Source: Virgibacillus subterraneus
GTDB lineage: Bacteria; Bacillota; Bacilli; Bacillales; Amphibacillaceae
Direction: 5' to 3'
Assembly: GCF_900110695.1 (NCBI RefSeq)
Contig: NZ_FOEH01000001.1
Span: 1 to 64,000, forward strand
DNA: 64,000 nucleotides
Shown here: positions 1 to 8,213 of the stretch, in pieces
Layout of the letters: every line of letters begins with the position of its first letter
How positions within the stretch are numbered: the stretch's first letter is position 1
Notes under the pieces: generated by a model
What the model was told of the DNA's origin: nothing
Seen by the model: only the letters and a program-made list of their open reading frames with translations
The model's database searches: none
Made by a program: the position numbers and the translations under genes

Positions 1-298
1 TTTCTTCTTCGTTTTCTTCTTCGTTTTCTGCTTGTTCCTGTTTGGCATCTAGATCATTGCCCAGGTACTCTTTCATAATGTATTTGAATAGTTCGAATTT
101 ATCTTCGTGTGGTATATCCTCTATTTTTTCGTAGTCATACAGAAGCATTTCAAGACCAACTACGACCTTTTCTGCTTCCAAGAAGGAATCATCCTCCAAC
201 ATGCTTGAAAAACTTAATATGTTGTCGAACGTCATATCTACATGCAAGACATAGCGCCCGTATCTAAATTTATCTTCAAATTCCTGCGTTAGAAACAT
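1..298 (-). CDS. phage Gp15-like tail protein, C-terminus cut off
   Basis: The gene starts at ATG 298 and runs off the left edge of the window, so about 99 codons are visible. The N-terminus (MFLTQEFEDKFRYGRYVLHV) and the acidic, Glu-rich segment at the edge resemble the Gp15 family, which follows the tail tube and chaperone genes in Listeria and Bacillus siphoviruses. Its function in the family is unknown; a role in tail assembly is inferred from position. It begins three bases after the stop of the upstream gene, so the two are probably translationally coupled. Family assignment is from memory of the pattern. Confidence 0.6.
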   Translation of the reverse strand, partial: MFLTQEFEDKFRYGRYVLHVDMTFDNILSFSSMLEDDSFLEAEKVVVGLEMLLYDYEKIEDIPHEDKFELFKYIMKEYLGNDLDAKQEQAENEEENEEE

Positions 299-301
299 AG
301 G

Positions 302-688
302 CTATCTCTTTTTCTTTTTCGTATATTTCGCTTTCTTCTTCTCGAATCGTTCTTGCTCTTTTTCATTGATGTAATCAATAACCTGGAATAAAACATCAAC
401 TGTATCGGATATAGAGTTATTTGTTTTGGGATAAATTTTGTCAAAAGCACCATCGCCTAGAACATTATCCATAGCAGACTTAGTTATATCTTTCATTTCG
501 TCCAGTGCCTTAGCCATTTCATCCTCAGTCATATCATCGCTCATGTTTTGCAGTTTTTCAGATTCTTTTTGAAGCTTGTAACCTTCCATGACATACGCTT
601 TACGCTTGTTATCGCTTAGATCAATTTCGAATTTCTCTCCATCGATCTCAACTTCTTCAATCGCTTTATTAAGTCCGAATTGTTTCAT
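302..688 (-). CDS. putative tail assembly chaperone
   Basis: This 128-residue acidic, helical protein has a lysine-rich C-terminus (KKKAKYTKKKKR). It has no enzyme motif. It lies directly after the tail tube gene and before the Gp15-like gene, where siphoviruses encode tail assembly chaperones that bind the tape measure protein. The assignment rests on position, size and composition. The start at ATG 688 follows a GGAGGG ribosome binding site. I could not check for a programmed frameshift into the next gene; the two are separated by three bases. Confidence 0.55.
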   Translation of the reverse strand: MKQFGLNKAIEEVEIDGEKFEIDLSDNKRKAYVMEGYKLQKESEKLQNMSDDMTEDEMAKALDEMKDITKSAMDNVLGDGAFDKIYPKTNNSISDTVDVLFQVIDYINEKEQERFEKKKAKYTKKKKR

Positions 689-730
689 GAGAACCCTCCT
701 TATATAGAAAAAGAGCCGCTAAAAGCGACT

Positions 731-982
731 CTATGTTGTGGTTACACTAACTGTGTCGGATTGCTCTGACTCAGTACCGTATTTATCAATTGTTGCTGTG
801 ACATAGAATTCATAAGTTGTAGCAGTAGTTAAACCAGTAACGTTGTAGTTATTAGTAGTTACCGTATCAACTACGACACCATCTTGATATACGTTATAAC
901 CGTCAGCTTGCTCAACACTATCCCACGCCAAATCAACACTTGTTGAGGTAACGTTAGATGAGGTTAAGTTGACGGGCGCCTT
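731..982 (-). CDS. fibronectin type III extension of the tail tube protein (+1 frame)
   Basis: This 83-codon open segment lies in the +1 frame relative to the tail tube gene and continues past its stop. It encodes a recognisable FN3/Ig-like beta domain (KAPVNLTSSN..., SVDLAWDSV, NVYQDGVVV, TATTYEFYVTA). It has no start codon or ribosome binding site of its own at the junction. The tail gene ends CCC-TAA-G, so a peptidyl-tRNA-Pro slipping from CCC to CCT would continue with AAG and give a fusion of about 231 residues. The same arrangement is known for the minor tail tube form of phage SPP1 and for Listeria phage PSA. FN3 domains on tails are thought to bind cell-surface carbohydrate. Confidence 0.8.
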   Translation of the reverse strand, partial: KAPVNLTSSNVTSTSVDLAWDSVEQADGYNVYQDGVVVDTVTTNNYNVTGLTTATTYEFYVTATIDKYGTESEQSDTVSVTTT

Positions 983-986
983 AGGG
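979..986 (-). promoter_or_regulatory. predicted +1 programmed frameshift site
   Basis: On the coding strand the tail tube gene ends ACT CCC TAA GGC. Slipping forward by one base re-pairs the proline tRNA on CCT and places AAG in the A site, avoiding the stop. Overlapping proline codons before a slow stop codon are the signal described for phage PSA. The in-frame FN3 segment beyond the stop supports use of the site. The frameshift efficiency cannot be read from sequence. Confidence 0.75.
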
Positions 987-1427
987 AGTAGGTGCTGTAT
1001 AGGTTGGTTTACCTGCGAAATGAATTTCGAATGATATAGCGCCTTTTTCTCCTGCAGCTCCACCAGGGCCGACGATATTAACAATCGTACAAGCTCCTTC
1101 AAACATCGAACCATCAGGTAGCGTTAAACGGAAATCAGTACGTCTTGCTGGTCCTAGTTCCATTTGCAAGCCATAAATAAAGTCTTGTGCTGCATCACCA
1201 TAAAAGCGATGACCGCTTACAGATACTATGAGCTGCGCTCCGGTAACATCTGTTTCTCCGAATCCGTCACCGTCAAAATAATTATCTTGTTGAGTTTCTT
1301 CGTTTGGGTCTGGTTCCATATCAGTAATACCTTTTGCTAAAAGTGACCATGTTTGCGAGTCTGTTCCGGTTGCGCTAGGTGTTGTGTTGATTTCTAGCTT
1401 GTTTTTTGATTGTAGCAAAAATGACAT
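981..1427 (-). CDS. major tail tube protein
   Basis: This 148-residue protein starts MSFLLQSKNK and resembles the phage tail tube family found in A118- and SPP1-like siphoviruses. It polymerises to form the tail tube through which DNA passes. Its position fits: after the tail terminator gene and before the chaperone-like gene. The start codon overlaps the stop of the upstream gene by one base. A proline/threonine-rich tail (KPTYTAPTP) precedes the stop and probably serves as the linker to the frameshifted FN3 domain. Confidence 0.8.
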   Translation of the reverse strand: MSFLLQSKNKLEINTTPSATGTDSQTWSLLAKGITDMEPDPNEETQQDNYFDGDGFGETDVTGAQLIVSVSGHRFYGDAAQDFIYGLQMELGPARRTDFRLTLPDGSMFEGACTIVNIVGPGGAAGEKGAISFEIHFAGKPTYTAPTP

Positions 1428-1828
1428 TATCCATTACCTCCTTGAATGTATAATTCTGCTTCGAACATTGCTGTCCAAAGCACACCGTAACTTGTTTTCT
1501 GAACAAAATTAGGTGTAGTCGTACAGTGAAAAGAAACTAAAACAAAAGAGCCATCACTTGATAGGATCGCCCTTGAATTCAAGTTATCTAGTTTTCCTGT
1601 TAATTCCTCAATCGTTTCATAAGCCACAAAATTATTTCTATTGTGCATCAACACTTGAAAGCTGAATGGATACACTTTTGATTTTTCCATGTATCGAGAT
1701 TCGATGTTGGAAGGTGCTGGACGTATTGCCAGCGAGTCACCATCTTCTCTATATAGTCCGATTTCAGCAACAGAAGGTGTGAATGATAACCCCTCTATGT
1801 GCTCTTTGAGCCTACTTAAAAAGTCCAT
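1427..1828 (-). CDS. minor capsid protein / tail terminator
   Basis: This 133-residue protein resembles the Minor_capsid_3 family, which corresponds to tail terminator (tail-to-head joining) proteins of siphoviruses. Visible features are the N-terminal MDFLSRLKEHIE helix and central beta-rich segments such as YPFSFQVLMHNRN. It lies between a connector-type protein and the tail tube gene, the standard position. The role is inferred from family and synteny; no catalytic residues are expected. Confidence 0.7.
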   Translation of the reverse strand: MDFLSRLKEHIEGLSFTPSVAEIGLYREDGDSLAIRPAPSNIESRYMEKSKVYPFSFQVLMHNRNNFVAYETIEELTGKLDNLNSRAILSSDGSFVLVSFHCTTTPNFVQKTSYGVLWTAMFEAELYIQGGNG

Positions 1829-1838
1829 TGCACACCTC

Positions 1839-2183
1839 CTATAGTTTTCTTTTGGTAGCTTTGTTTGCTTGCTCTAACCATTCTTCTAGGTTTTCAGCCT
1901 TTGCAGCTTCCCACCATAAACCTTGCGCATTTGGATTCATGTCTGTTGAGAAGTCATATTGCGGGTTATAGTAAAGCTTTCTAGCGTATTTCGTTTGCCA
2001 TATAAGCTCACCTTCGCCAATTTTAGAATGCGTTACCCCACTCTCTTCTAGATAACCTTCATCCTTAGGAATGTAGTAATTACTATCTTTAAGCGCTGCT
2101 TCATCTAGTGCGAATTGCCCTGCTCCTACAGCTTTTTTTGCTCGACCAGCAGGATTGTTAAGCTTTATATTTACACTGAACAT
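1839..2183 (-). CDS. minor capsid protein / tail completion protein
   Basis: This 114-residue protein matches the Minor_capsid_2 / HK97 gp10-like pattern: a central YYIPKDEGYLEESG segment followed by YARKLYYNPQYDF and a Trp-rich C-terminus (LWWEAAKAE). These proteins sit at the head-tail interface. It abuts the preceding gene, as is usual in the head-to-tail connector cluster. Assignment is by motif memory and gene order. Confidence 0.7.
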   Translation of the reverse strand: MFSVNIKLNNPAGRAKKAVGAGQFALDEAALKDSNYYIPKDEGYLEESGVTHSKIGEGELIWQTKYARKLYYNPQYDFSTDMNPNAQGLWWEAAKAENLEEWLEQANKATKRKL

Positions 2184-2519
2184 TTAAGCCAGCTCCAATT
2201 CATAATGATGTGGTACATCTCCGAATGCATAAAAAGGTTTAGCATCAATAATCTCATATGATCGCCCTTCAAATGTAATACGTGACTGAACTTTAAACGG
2301 CGGGTATATGGAAGAATGTTGTTTATCAACAACTACCACATGGCTAACGCTGACACCCTCTGAATTACTTGAGCGGTTCAACCTACTAACTGGCTCTACT
2401 CGTACATTTTTAATGGTCAGTGAAGGATTGTAACCACCATCCCAACCATCAGAGCCTGCATATTCCTCGTATTCAACTTCATGAATTAGTAAACTTCGCG
2501 GTATTGGTTTAACACCCAT
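2184..2519 (-). CDS. minor capsid protein / head closure protein
   Basis: This protein of about 111 residues resembles Minor_capsid_1, a head-closure (stopper) protein type. ATG 2519 is chosen because AGGTG lies about six bases upstream; an upstream in-frame GTG at 2528 has no better site. The gene overlaps the end of the upstream connector gene by 11 bases. Beta-rich segments around SVSHVVVVDKQHSSIYPPFK and the C-terminal HHYELELA are visible. It probably plugs the portal channel after packaging. Confidence 0.65.
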   Translation of the reverse strand: MGVKPIPRSLLIHEVEYEEYAGSDGWDGGYNPSLTIKNVRVEPVSRLNRSSNSEGVSVSHVVVVDKQHSSIYPPFKVQSRITFEGRSYEIIDAKPFYAFGDVPHHYELELA

Positions 2520-2901
2520 TAGCAACACCTATCCCAGAGTAAAGTAAGCCTGTTGGGGTAAGGAAATCAACAGCATCAGAGCTTATTTTGCTGTTATTGT
2601 TTTTACTTTCCTTTTCAGTGTAGTTAAACGAGCCAATACTCACGCTCGACAGTTTACCAGCGTTAACTGCATCATAACCGCCATTTAATGCATAGTGTTC
2701 GACTTGAGCGCATACTGCCTTTTTAACTTGGTCCTGCAAGAATGTTGCTAGTTGCGTAAATTCATAGTTTGCTATTGTGTAGCTTGTCAGCTGATCAATA
2801 ACCTCACTTGATCGTTGTGCTAATCGGTTAAATTCAGCCACGTCTTCTACTGGTGTTCCTTTGTAAGTATCATCATAATAAGCTTTGTCGATATAAGGCA
2901 T
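2509..2901 (-). CDS. head-tail connector (adaptor) protein
   Basis: This 130-residue, mostly helical protein begins MPYIDKAYYDDTYKG, a pattern common in phage head-tail adaptor proteins of the gp6/gp15 type. It lies downstream of the major capsid gene and upstream of the stopper, where the ring that binds the portal is normally encoded. Identification is by size, predicted helicity and position. Confidence 0.65.
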   Translation of the reverse strand: MPYIDKAYYDDTYKGTPVEDVAEFNRLAQRSSEVIDQLTSYTIANYEFTQLATFLQDQVKKAVCAQVEHYALNGGYDAVNAGKLSSVSIGSFNYTEKESKNNNSKISSDAVDFLTPTGLLYSGIGVANGC

Positions 2902-2915
2902 AAGTTAAGCACCCC

Positions 2916-3227
2916 CTATTTAGAGGATGCTTTCTTATTTTCTTTCTTCACTCTATTTTTTTCTTTAGCCGCTTCTTCCTCTGCCTTAGCTTTATCTTCG
3001 GCTTCTTGCTGTGCTTTGGCTTCTGCTTCTTCAATTTCTCTTTGTTCTGCTTCTTTCTGAGCCGCTTCTTCAGCTGCTTTCTTTTCAGCAGAATCATCAA
3101 CCTCATAACCCTTTTGTTTAAACCAGTCAATCAACCATTTATCATCTGTTTCTGCTTCCCCGTTCGCAAAAGGAAGGGAAGCGCTAACCCCGTTATATTT
3201 AGGGTTAGGGCTTTTAATTTTAGCCAT
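2916..3227 (-). CDS. small phage protein with charged repetitive C-terminus
   Basis: This 103-residue protein has a short N-terminal domain (SLPFANGEAETDDKWLIDWF) followed by about 50 residues of Glu/Lys/Ala-rich sequence likely to form one long helix or coiled coil. Proteins of this layout often occur between the major capsid and connector genes of siphoviruses. I do not recognise a defined function. The DNA of the C-terminal part is strongly biased, which produces several spurious open frames. Confidence 0.6.
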   Translation of the reverse strand: MAKIKSPNPKYNGVSASLPFANGEAETDDKWLIDWFKQKGYEVDDSAEKKAAEEAAQKEAEQREIEEAEAKAQQEAEDKAKAEEEAAKEKNRVKKENKKASSK

Positions 3228-3260
3228 TCAGAAAAACTCCCTTCTAGAAATTAAATTTAA

Positions 3261-4244
3261 TTACCGTACTTTAATATTGCGAAGTACGCCTGCTTTACGT
3301 GTAGCTTTAAGCGCAATACCTGCGACCATTTCTACTTCACCGAATTTAACCGCTCCAGGAGTGTTAAAGTCTGGCAAGAAGTTACGGATAACGCTGTTTC
3401 CTGTTGGTGAAATACCGTGGAAACCATCCATACCAAAACCGACAGCGTAGAGGTCGGTCAATCCAGTTTCAGCAGTAGCATTTACTGTACGATCTTCAAT
3501 CGGTACAGTCGGAACCGTAGCAGCGCCATCATAAAAGTATCCTAGGTCAACTAATGGGATATTGTCATAACCATCAACAGTACGACCGAATGCATCTTCA
3601 GCGCTTGTCCTGTATCCAGCACGACGAGCAAGTGATTTAATCTTAGTGATTAGCTTGCTGTTACCCATCAATGCACTAGGGCGACCATCAAGCTCAGCTA
3701 GGAAACTATCTAACACATCAAGAAATGCGAACTTATTAGAATCTAGTCCTGATTCAGTTGATAGGTCAGTGACAGTATCCGTGTTAATTTCTGTGCTAGA
3801 ACCTGCTAGTGCCTTGTCTAGACCGTCAAATGCATTTGTATTTACAGCAGAATCACCATTGATTACTGTGTAATGGAACAAGTTAGCAGCTCCAACGATC
3901 TTTTGCTGCAGTTGGAAATTCGCTTCATTGATTTGACCCGAAGTTTCTTGAATTACGCGATCAATGTCATATGACCCACCGAAGATTTTTAGTTTCGTAT
4001 AAATATCTTCGCGATCAGCGACGTTTGGTGAGTACTCGCTATTAATCGCACGGAAATCGGCAGTTGAAGGTGTTAACAAACGTTGGTACCCATAAGTCAA
4101 CGTACTTCCTCCGGTACCTGGTGACACCGCGTTATCGAATTCAAGTGCATCTAAAAGTAAGGAAGCACGACGGAATTCGTCTACTACCATTTGATCTACT
4201 TTGTCGGCCATACCGACCTTTGCTTGTGCTAATGTAATTGGCAT
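3261..4244 (-). CDS. major capsid protein
   Basis: This 327-residue protein follows the scaffold gene and has the composition of an HK97-fold coat protein of the SPP1/A118 type. Its segment RLLTPSTADFRAINSEYSPN and the C-terminal ATRKAGVLRNIKVR are typical in style. It would assemble the procapsid with the scaffold just upstream. A GGAGATGA ribosome binding site precedes ATG 4244. No N-terminal prohead protease domain is visible, so maturation probably does not need a fused protease. Confidence 0.8.
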   Translation of the reverse strand: MPITLAQAKVGMADKVDQMVVDEFRRASLLLDALEFDNAVSPGTGGSTLTYGYQRLLTPSTADFRAINSEYSPNVADREDIYTKLKIFGGSYDIDRVIQETSGQINEANFQLQQKIVGAANLFHYTVINGDSAVNTNAFDGLDKALAGSSTEINTDTVTDLSTESGLDSNKFAFLDVLDSFLAELDGRPSALMGNSKLITKIKSLARRAGYRTSAEDAFGRTVDGYDNIPLVDLGYFYDGAATVPTVPIEDRTVNATAETGLTDLYAVGFGMDGFHGISPTGNSVIRNFLPDFNTPGAVKFGEVEMVAGIALKATRKAGVLRNIKVR

Positions 4245-4267
4245 TCAAAATCATCTCCTAATAATTA

Positions 4268-4846
4268 TTATTTTGTAAATTTTTGTGCTAGTGCATCTGC
4301 TAAATTAGCAGGTTCATCTCCTGAGCCTTTTGTGTGTTGCCCAGTCGTGAAGTTAGGTTTTGGTGGTTCGTTTGGATTTTCTTCTTCTTCAAACATATAA
4401 GGATCACTTTCCTTAATGTTGTTCAGTTGCTCTTCCAAACCTACTAATTTATCATCCTTCAGTTTGATAGTGTCTTTATCCAACAATGCTTGAACTGCTT
4501 TCGGATTCTTAACTTTAGCAGCAGATAAAGAATCTTTTAGAGCATGGTCAAAAGCTTGATCATTGAGTTTCTGTTCATATTCGTTTTTAGCTGTTTCGTT
4601 CTGTTGTTTAAGCTCGTCAATCTTTGATGTTAGTTCTTCGTTGCCTTTAGCCTTCTCACTAAGTTGATTGATTTGTTCGTCACGTTGTCCGACTTGTTGC
4701 TTATAATCATTCTTTTCTTGATTAACTGCATCGAACTTCTCTTTAGGAATATAAGACCCATCAGATACGACAGCTATCTTCTTATCACCGACTTTCTCAG
4801 TTACTTGTTGATGAAGTTCTTCTCCTAGCAATTCTTTTAAATCCAT
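4268..4846 (-). CDS. scaffolding protein (Gp20-like)
   Basis: This 192-residue protein begins MDLKELLGEELHQQVTEKV and contains a long predicted coiled coil (about residues 35-105, with repeats such as QINQLSEKAKGNEELTSKID). The Pro-rich C-terminus ends in a short helix (NLADALAQKFTK). The pattern matches phage minor structural protein Gp20, the scaffold of A118/SPP1-like phages. It lies immediately upstream of the major capsid gene. Confidence 0.8.
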   Translation of the reverse strand: MDLKELLGEELHQQVTEKVGDKKIAVVSDGSYIPKEKFDAVNQEKNDYKQQVGQRDEQINQLSEKAKGNEELTSKIDELKQQNETAKNEYEQKLNDQAFDHALKDSLSAAKVKNPKAVQALLDKDTIKLKDDKLVGLEEQLNNIKESDPYMFEEEENPNEPPKPNFTTGQHTKGSGDEPANLADALAQKFTK

Positions 4847-4968
4847 TTATACTCGCTCCTTATTAGTTGTTTTTAGTCATAACCCTCTGACCATAGGAAT
4901 GCGCTTAGTTATACCCCAAGCCTTTAAAAAGGGCATAATAAATAAGCCTTTTATTGACAATGCTTAGG

Positions 4969-5109
4969 TCAAATAATAAACATAGAAAATAATCCTATAA
5001 AAATTAATCCGATACCAATCGTTATCCCTACAATCAATCCCGCATAATCTTCTTTTCCGAAAATGGCATCAGTAGTCCTTTTAACTTCATCATCACTGAT
5101 TTTTAACAA
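4969..5109 (-). CDS. small phage membrane protein (46 aa)
   Basis: This 46-codon gene starts at TTG 5109, supported by AAAGGAGTG about seven bases upstream. The product has a charged N-terminus (LLKISDDEVKRTTDAIF) and one hydrophobic helix near the C-terminus (GLIVGITIGIGLIFIGLF). It fills most of the gap between the scaffold gene and a metallopeptidase-like gene. The function is unknown; an envelope role is possible because of the membrane segment. The rest of the gap (4850-4968) shows no convincing gene. Confidence 0.6.
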   Translation of the reverse strand: MLKISDDEVKRTTDAIFGKEDYAGLIVGITIGIGLIFIGLFSMFII

Positions 5110-5168
5110 CGCGTCACTCCTTTCAACGCTACATTGCCCGTAGCTGGCAGATATGGACCACTTCCTTT

Positions 5169-5459
5169 CTATTCAAAAGTCAGTTTGTTATCTTTTAATA
5201 CCTGATAAAGAACATTACTAACACGGTTAATAACATCTTCATCTTGTTCATTAAAGCCAGCTTCATGGAAACAAGCATGTAATAACTCATGAACAAATGA
5301 TTGTTCTTTTTTCGTAGGTACCATGCTATTAAGTACTTCTATCCTTGAATCAGAATAACTGCAAGAACCTGCATAATTAGTGCTGCCATCGATAATAACG
5401 GTTTCAACTTCTGAGACATCGTACTCAACTCCTGCAACATTAATTTTATTCGGTATCAA
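5169..5459 (-). CDS. small HExxH metallopeptidase-like phage protein
   Basis: This 96-residue protein contains FVHELLHACFHEAGF, an HExxH zinc-binding motif of the ImmA/IrrE-like minimal zincin type. The N-terminal half resembles the substrate-strand region seen in such small peptidases. It is encoded in the structural block between the minor head protein and the scaffold, not in the lysogeny module. Possible roles are processing of a structural protein or of a host factor; neither is shown. The metal ligands are visible; activity is inferred. Confidence 0.7.
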   Translation of the reverse strand: MIPNKINVAGVEYDVSEVETVIIDGSTNYAGSCSYSDSRIEVLNSMVPTKKEQSFVHELLHACFHEAGFNEQDEDVINRVSNVLYQVLKDNKLTFE

Positions 5460-5468
5460 TACATCACC

Positions 5469-5606
5469 TCACCCAAAGTAAGTTGGTTTATCCTTCTTCT
5501 CCAATTCATGCACCTTTTTAGCCAGTGTAAAGAAATTATGATGTAGCCCTTTAATTTCTTCTTTCAACCCGTTTATTTCGCTTTCTAATTCTTTTTTAGT
5601 CGGCAT
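5469..5606 (-). CDS. small coiled-coil phage protein (45 aa)
   Basis: This 45-codon gene starts at ATG 5606, overlapping the stop of the minor head protein by one base, which suggests translational coupling. The product (MPTKKELESEINGLKEEIKG...) has heptad spacing of hydrophobic residues and looks like a short coiled coil. I do not recognise a family. A small structural or adaptor protein is plausible. Confidence 0.55.
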   Translation of the reverse strand: MPTKKELESEINGLKEEIKGLHHNFFTLAKKVHELEKKDKPTYFG

Positions 5607-6709
5607 TAATGCACCTTCTCTCTAGAATAACGTCTTGTCCTTCCAGTACTCTTAATAAACTGCCTTTGATTAGCCTGACGGTCTAACATCTTTCTATGTG
5701 CAATTTCAGCGCCCTCAGTGTCACCCATTTCTTTCAACATACTTTCTTCACGTTTGGCATAGCGAATGCGTCTTTCAAGATAGCGCTGTTTCTGACTGTT
5801 CTCATATTGCCTATCGTTAACCTCTGGATCTCTTGGCTTATAACGCTGCTTGGAAATACCCTCGATAAACGGATAAAATATATGGCCACAGTTAACACCT
5901 CTTATACCTGCCAGTTGACCGTAACTTGTTTCGCTTAATGGAGGATAATTCTCACTGTTGCCACTTCTTGAATAAATACGTCCTTGAAATGGAGCACATA
6001 ACGGTCTAGCTCCTGCATGTGAACTGATTTCCACTAAATCAGCGCCGAATTCATCCATCCTGGTATCTTGCATGGAATTAGCAACATCATTACTGATTGT
6101 TCTAGTAACCATGCTCACATATCCCTCAGCACTCCATCTTTTACCTGCTTTATCAACCAATGCAGGAACACCAATTTCAGCCCATTCGCCAGTTGTTTGC
6201 CTTAATGCCTCTCTTGCTGTAGATGCGCCGGACAATACTTGGCCAGTGGTGCGATTCACGATGTTTAAATAAGCCTGTTGTGATTGGTCTAGCATAGTCG
6301 TGTTGATCATATTGAATTTATTAAGAGCCTGTGCTTCGTAAGCTCCTAATATCCCTGCTAGTGCAGTACTCTCATTAATTGGTGGTGCTTCATTAAGTTT
6401 CCCTGCCTCGACACCTTCCTGCAGCACATCTTCATTATCGATTAATGAGCCATAACCAGCTTTATTTAATGCTTTCTTTATTTCCTCAGATGTTTTACCT
6501 GATTGACTTGATAAGAAGCGAATGTTTTCATCAGATAAAGCACCCAATTCATTCAATGCCTTTGTCTGCCACGCTTCGATATCATCATCAATTAACAAAG
6601 AATCATATTTTGATAGTCTCTTGGCAATGTTGAGAAGCATTTGTTCTTCAATGCCTAAATAAACATCTACAGTAGGCTGTGATAGCTTTTGTAGTTCACG
6701 TTTGTCCAT
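5606..6709 (-). CDS. minor head protein (Phage_min_cap2 / SPP1 gp7-like)
   Basis: This 367-residue protein has the typical C-terminal signature SSHAGARPLCAPFQG, then YGQLAGIRGVNCGH, including conserved Cys and His residues. It matches phage minor capsid protein 2 (head morphogenesis). Family members associate with the portal in the procapsid and may affect DNA ejection. Its stop overlaps the small coiled-coil gene, and its start overlaps the portal stop at 6709, giving a tightly coupled portal-minor head pair. Confidence 0.85.
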   Translation of the reverse strand: MDKRELQKLSQPTVDVYLGIEEQMLLNIAKRLSKYDSLLIDDDIEAWQTKALNELGALSDENIRFLSSQSGKTSEEIKKALNKAGYGSLIDNEDVLQEGVEAGKLNEAPPINESTALAGILGAYEAQALNKFNMINTTMLDQSQQAYLNIVNRTTGQVLSGASTAREALRQTTGEWAEIGVPALVDKAGKRWSAEGYVSMVTRTISNDVANSMQDTRMDEFGADLVEISSHAGARPLCAPFQGRIYSRSGNSENYPPLSETSYGQLAGIRGVNCGHIFYPFIEGISKQRYKPRDPEVNDRQYENSQKQRYLERRIRYAKREESMLKEMGDTEGAEIAHRKMLDRQANQRQFIKSTGRTRRYSREKVH

Positions 6710-8199
6710 TAGTTACCGCCACCGTTATTGTTGCCAGTACCAAAGAAGTCCACTGATTCAGCATTAGCAGTCGCATTTTCCTCATTAATCTCTTTAATAA
6801 GTTCCAGAGCTTCATCATCGCCTAATCCGTGGATATTCATGATAGCGCGTTTTCTAGATTGCAGCTTATTAGTGATTAATTGAATCTGCCTCGATTGTTC
6901 AGCTGCATTATCTTCAACAATGGAATCATCAAATGTGACTGTAACCTCGTAATCAGCAGGAGCTTTATACAAGCCATATAATTGAGCAACAGCAACAATC
7001 GACTCAATAACTTCCTGCAATCCTGCTTCAATAATCGTTTCATGTGATTTCTTACTCTTAAAGGTCTTGCTATTCTCGGAAACTACCTCAGTAGCTGTTT
7101 TGACGGATTGCCCATCAAATGAGAATGTTCCAGCGCTGAATCCTGTTTGCATAGCGAATAAATTTAATAAAGCGTTTATTCCTGCAATGTGTTCGTCAAC
7201 TCTTAATTCAACCGATATATCTTTTATATTCTCTTCATCTTCTCGATACTTAAACGCTTCGTAAGTCTCATCACTCGCATCAAAATAACGATGCATCTGA
7301 CCTGTTTCGTTATCAACTACTGTTTTAACCATTTGAGCAGGAACGATTATACGCTTTTTGCCTAGTCTGAACTCACGATGAAAACTATCGAATGCTGTAT
7401 CTATGGCTTTCATGGTGTCCATAGCGTTAGCGTAGATGGATATTCCTAATGGTGATTGTGTATCTACGTTATTGGCAGTGTTCGGCTTGATATAGCTAAA
7501 TATAGGCTTCGACAATGCAGTAATACGAACTTCTTCTTCTAAGCCAGGGAAGAAATTCTCTAATGCTACTTTCACACCTAAATCATCGCCACCGCTAGAC
7601 TCATATACTTCATTCTTAATAAGATAAGTACTGCCCTCCCATACGTGCCATTCCAGATGTGTGTACTTCTTATTGTTTTTCTTGAATTCACTAGGGAAAA
7701 CAGCTTCTGTTATCGTGTCATTGTTCCAAGCTAATGGTATAAAACAATCAGCAGTAACAAATGACAACATCATCTTATCGTCTTTTACGTATGGCTTAAC
7801 GACTGCTCCACCCATCGCAAAATTATATTCTAAGTGATCCTGGTATTTCTTATAGAACTTATTCTTCTTAAACACATCATCGATAAACTCTGATAATGAC
7901 TCATCACTAATACTTATTTCACATTTTTCATTGAATACGAGACTAGCCATTTCAGCAGATACCGTCTTAGCCATCATCAGCGTGTCCATCTTACGTTCTT
8001 TCTGACCTTCTATTGTATGGTATTTAATTTTATGAAATGGTTCGTGATAGCCTTTATATAAGTCCTTCCAGATGTCGATATTGTTATATAATTCCTCATT
8101 CATCGATATATCTTTATGATCTGATATCTTCTCAATGGATTTAATAATTCCCAATTTAGCAAGACCTCCCTTCAGCGCATTCATTATTTTTCTCCACAA
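6709..8199 (-). CDS. portal protein
   Basis: This protein of about 491-496 residues matches the SPP1 Gp6/A118 portal family in length and position, between terminase and the minor head protein. It forms the dodecameric ring through which DNA is packaged. Two starts are plausible: TTG 8199 with GCGGTGAT upstream, and ATG 8184 (MNALKGGLAKLG) with GGAG seven bases upstream. The central segment FAMQTGFSAGTFSFDGQSVKTATEV is typical of the family. The C-terminus is Asn/Gly-rich. Confidence 0.85.
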   Translation of the reverse strand: MWRKIMNALKGGLAKLGIIKSIEKISDHKDISMNEELYNNIDIWKDLYKGYHEPFHKIKYHTIEGQKERKMDTLMMAKTVSAEMASLVFNEKCEISISDESLSEFIDDVFKKNKFYKKYQDHLEYNFAMGGAVVKPYVKDDKMMLSFVTADCFIPLAWNNDTITEAVFPSEFKKNNKKYTHLEWHVWEGSTYLIKNEVYESSGGDDLGVKVALENFFPGLEEEVRITALSKPIFSYIKPNTANNVDTQSPLGISIYANAMDTMKAIDTAFDSFHREFRLGKKRIIVPAQMVKTVVDNETGQMHRYFDASDETYEAFKYREDEENIKDISVELRVDEHIAGINALLNLFAMQTGFSAGTFSFDGQSVKTATEVVSENSKTFKSKKSHETIIEAGLQEVIESIVAVAQLYGLYKAPADYEVTVTFDDSIVEDNAAEQSRQIQLITNKLQSRKRAIMNIHGLGDDEALELIKEINEENATANAESVDFFGTGNNNGGGN

Positions 8200-8213
8200 T
8201 GGTTATCACCGCC

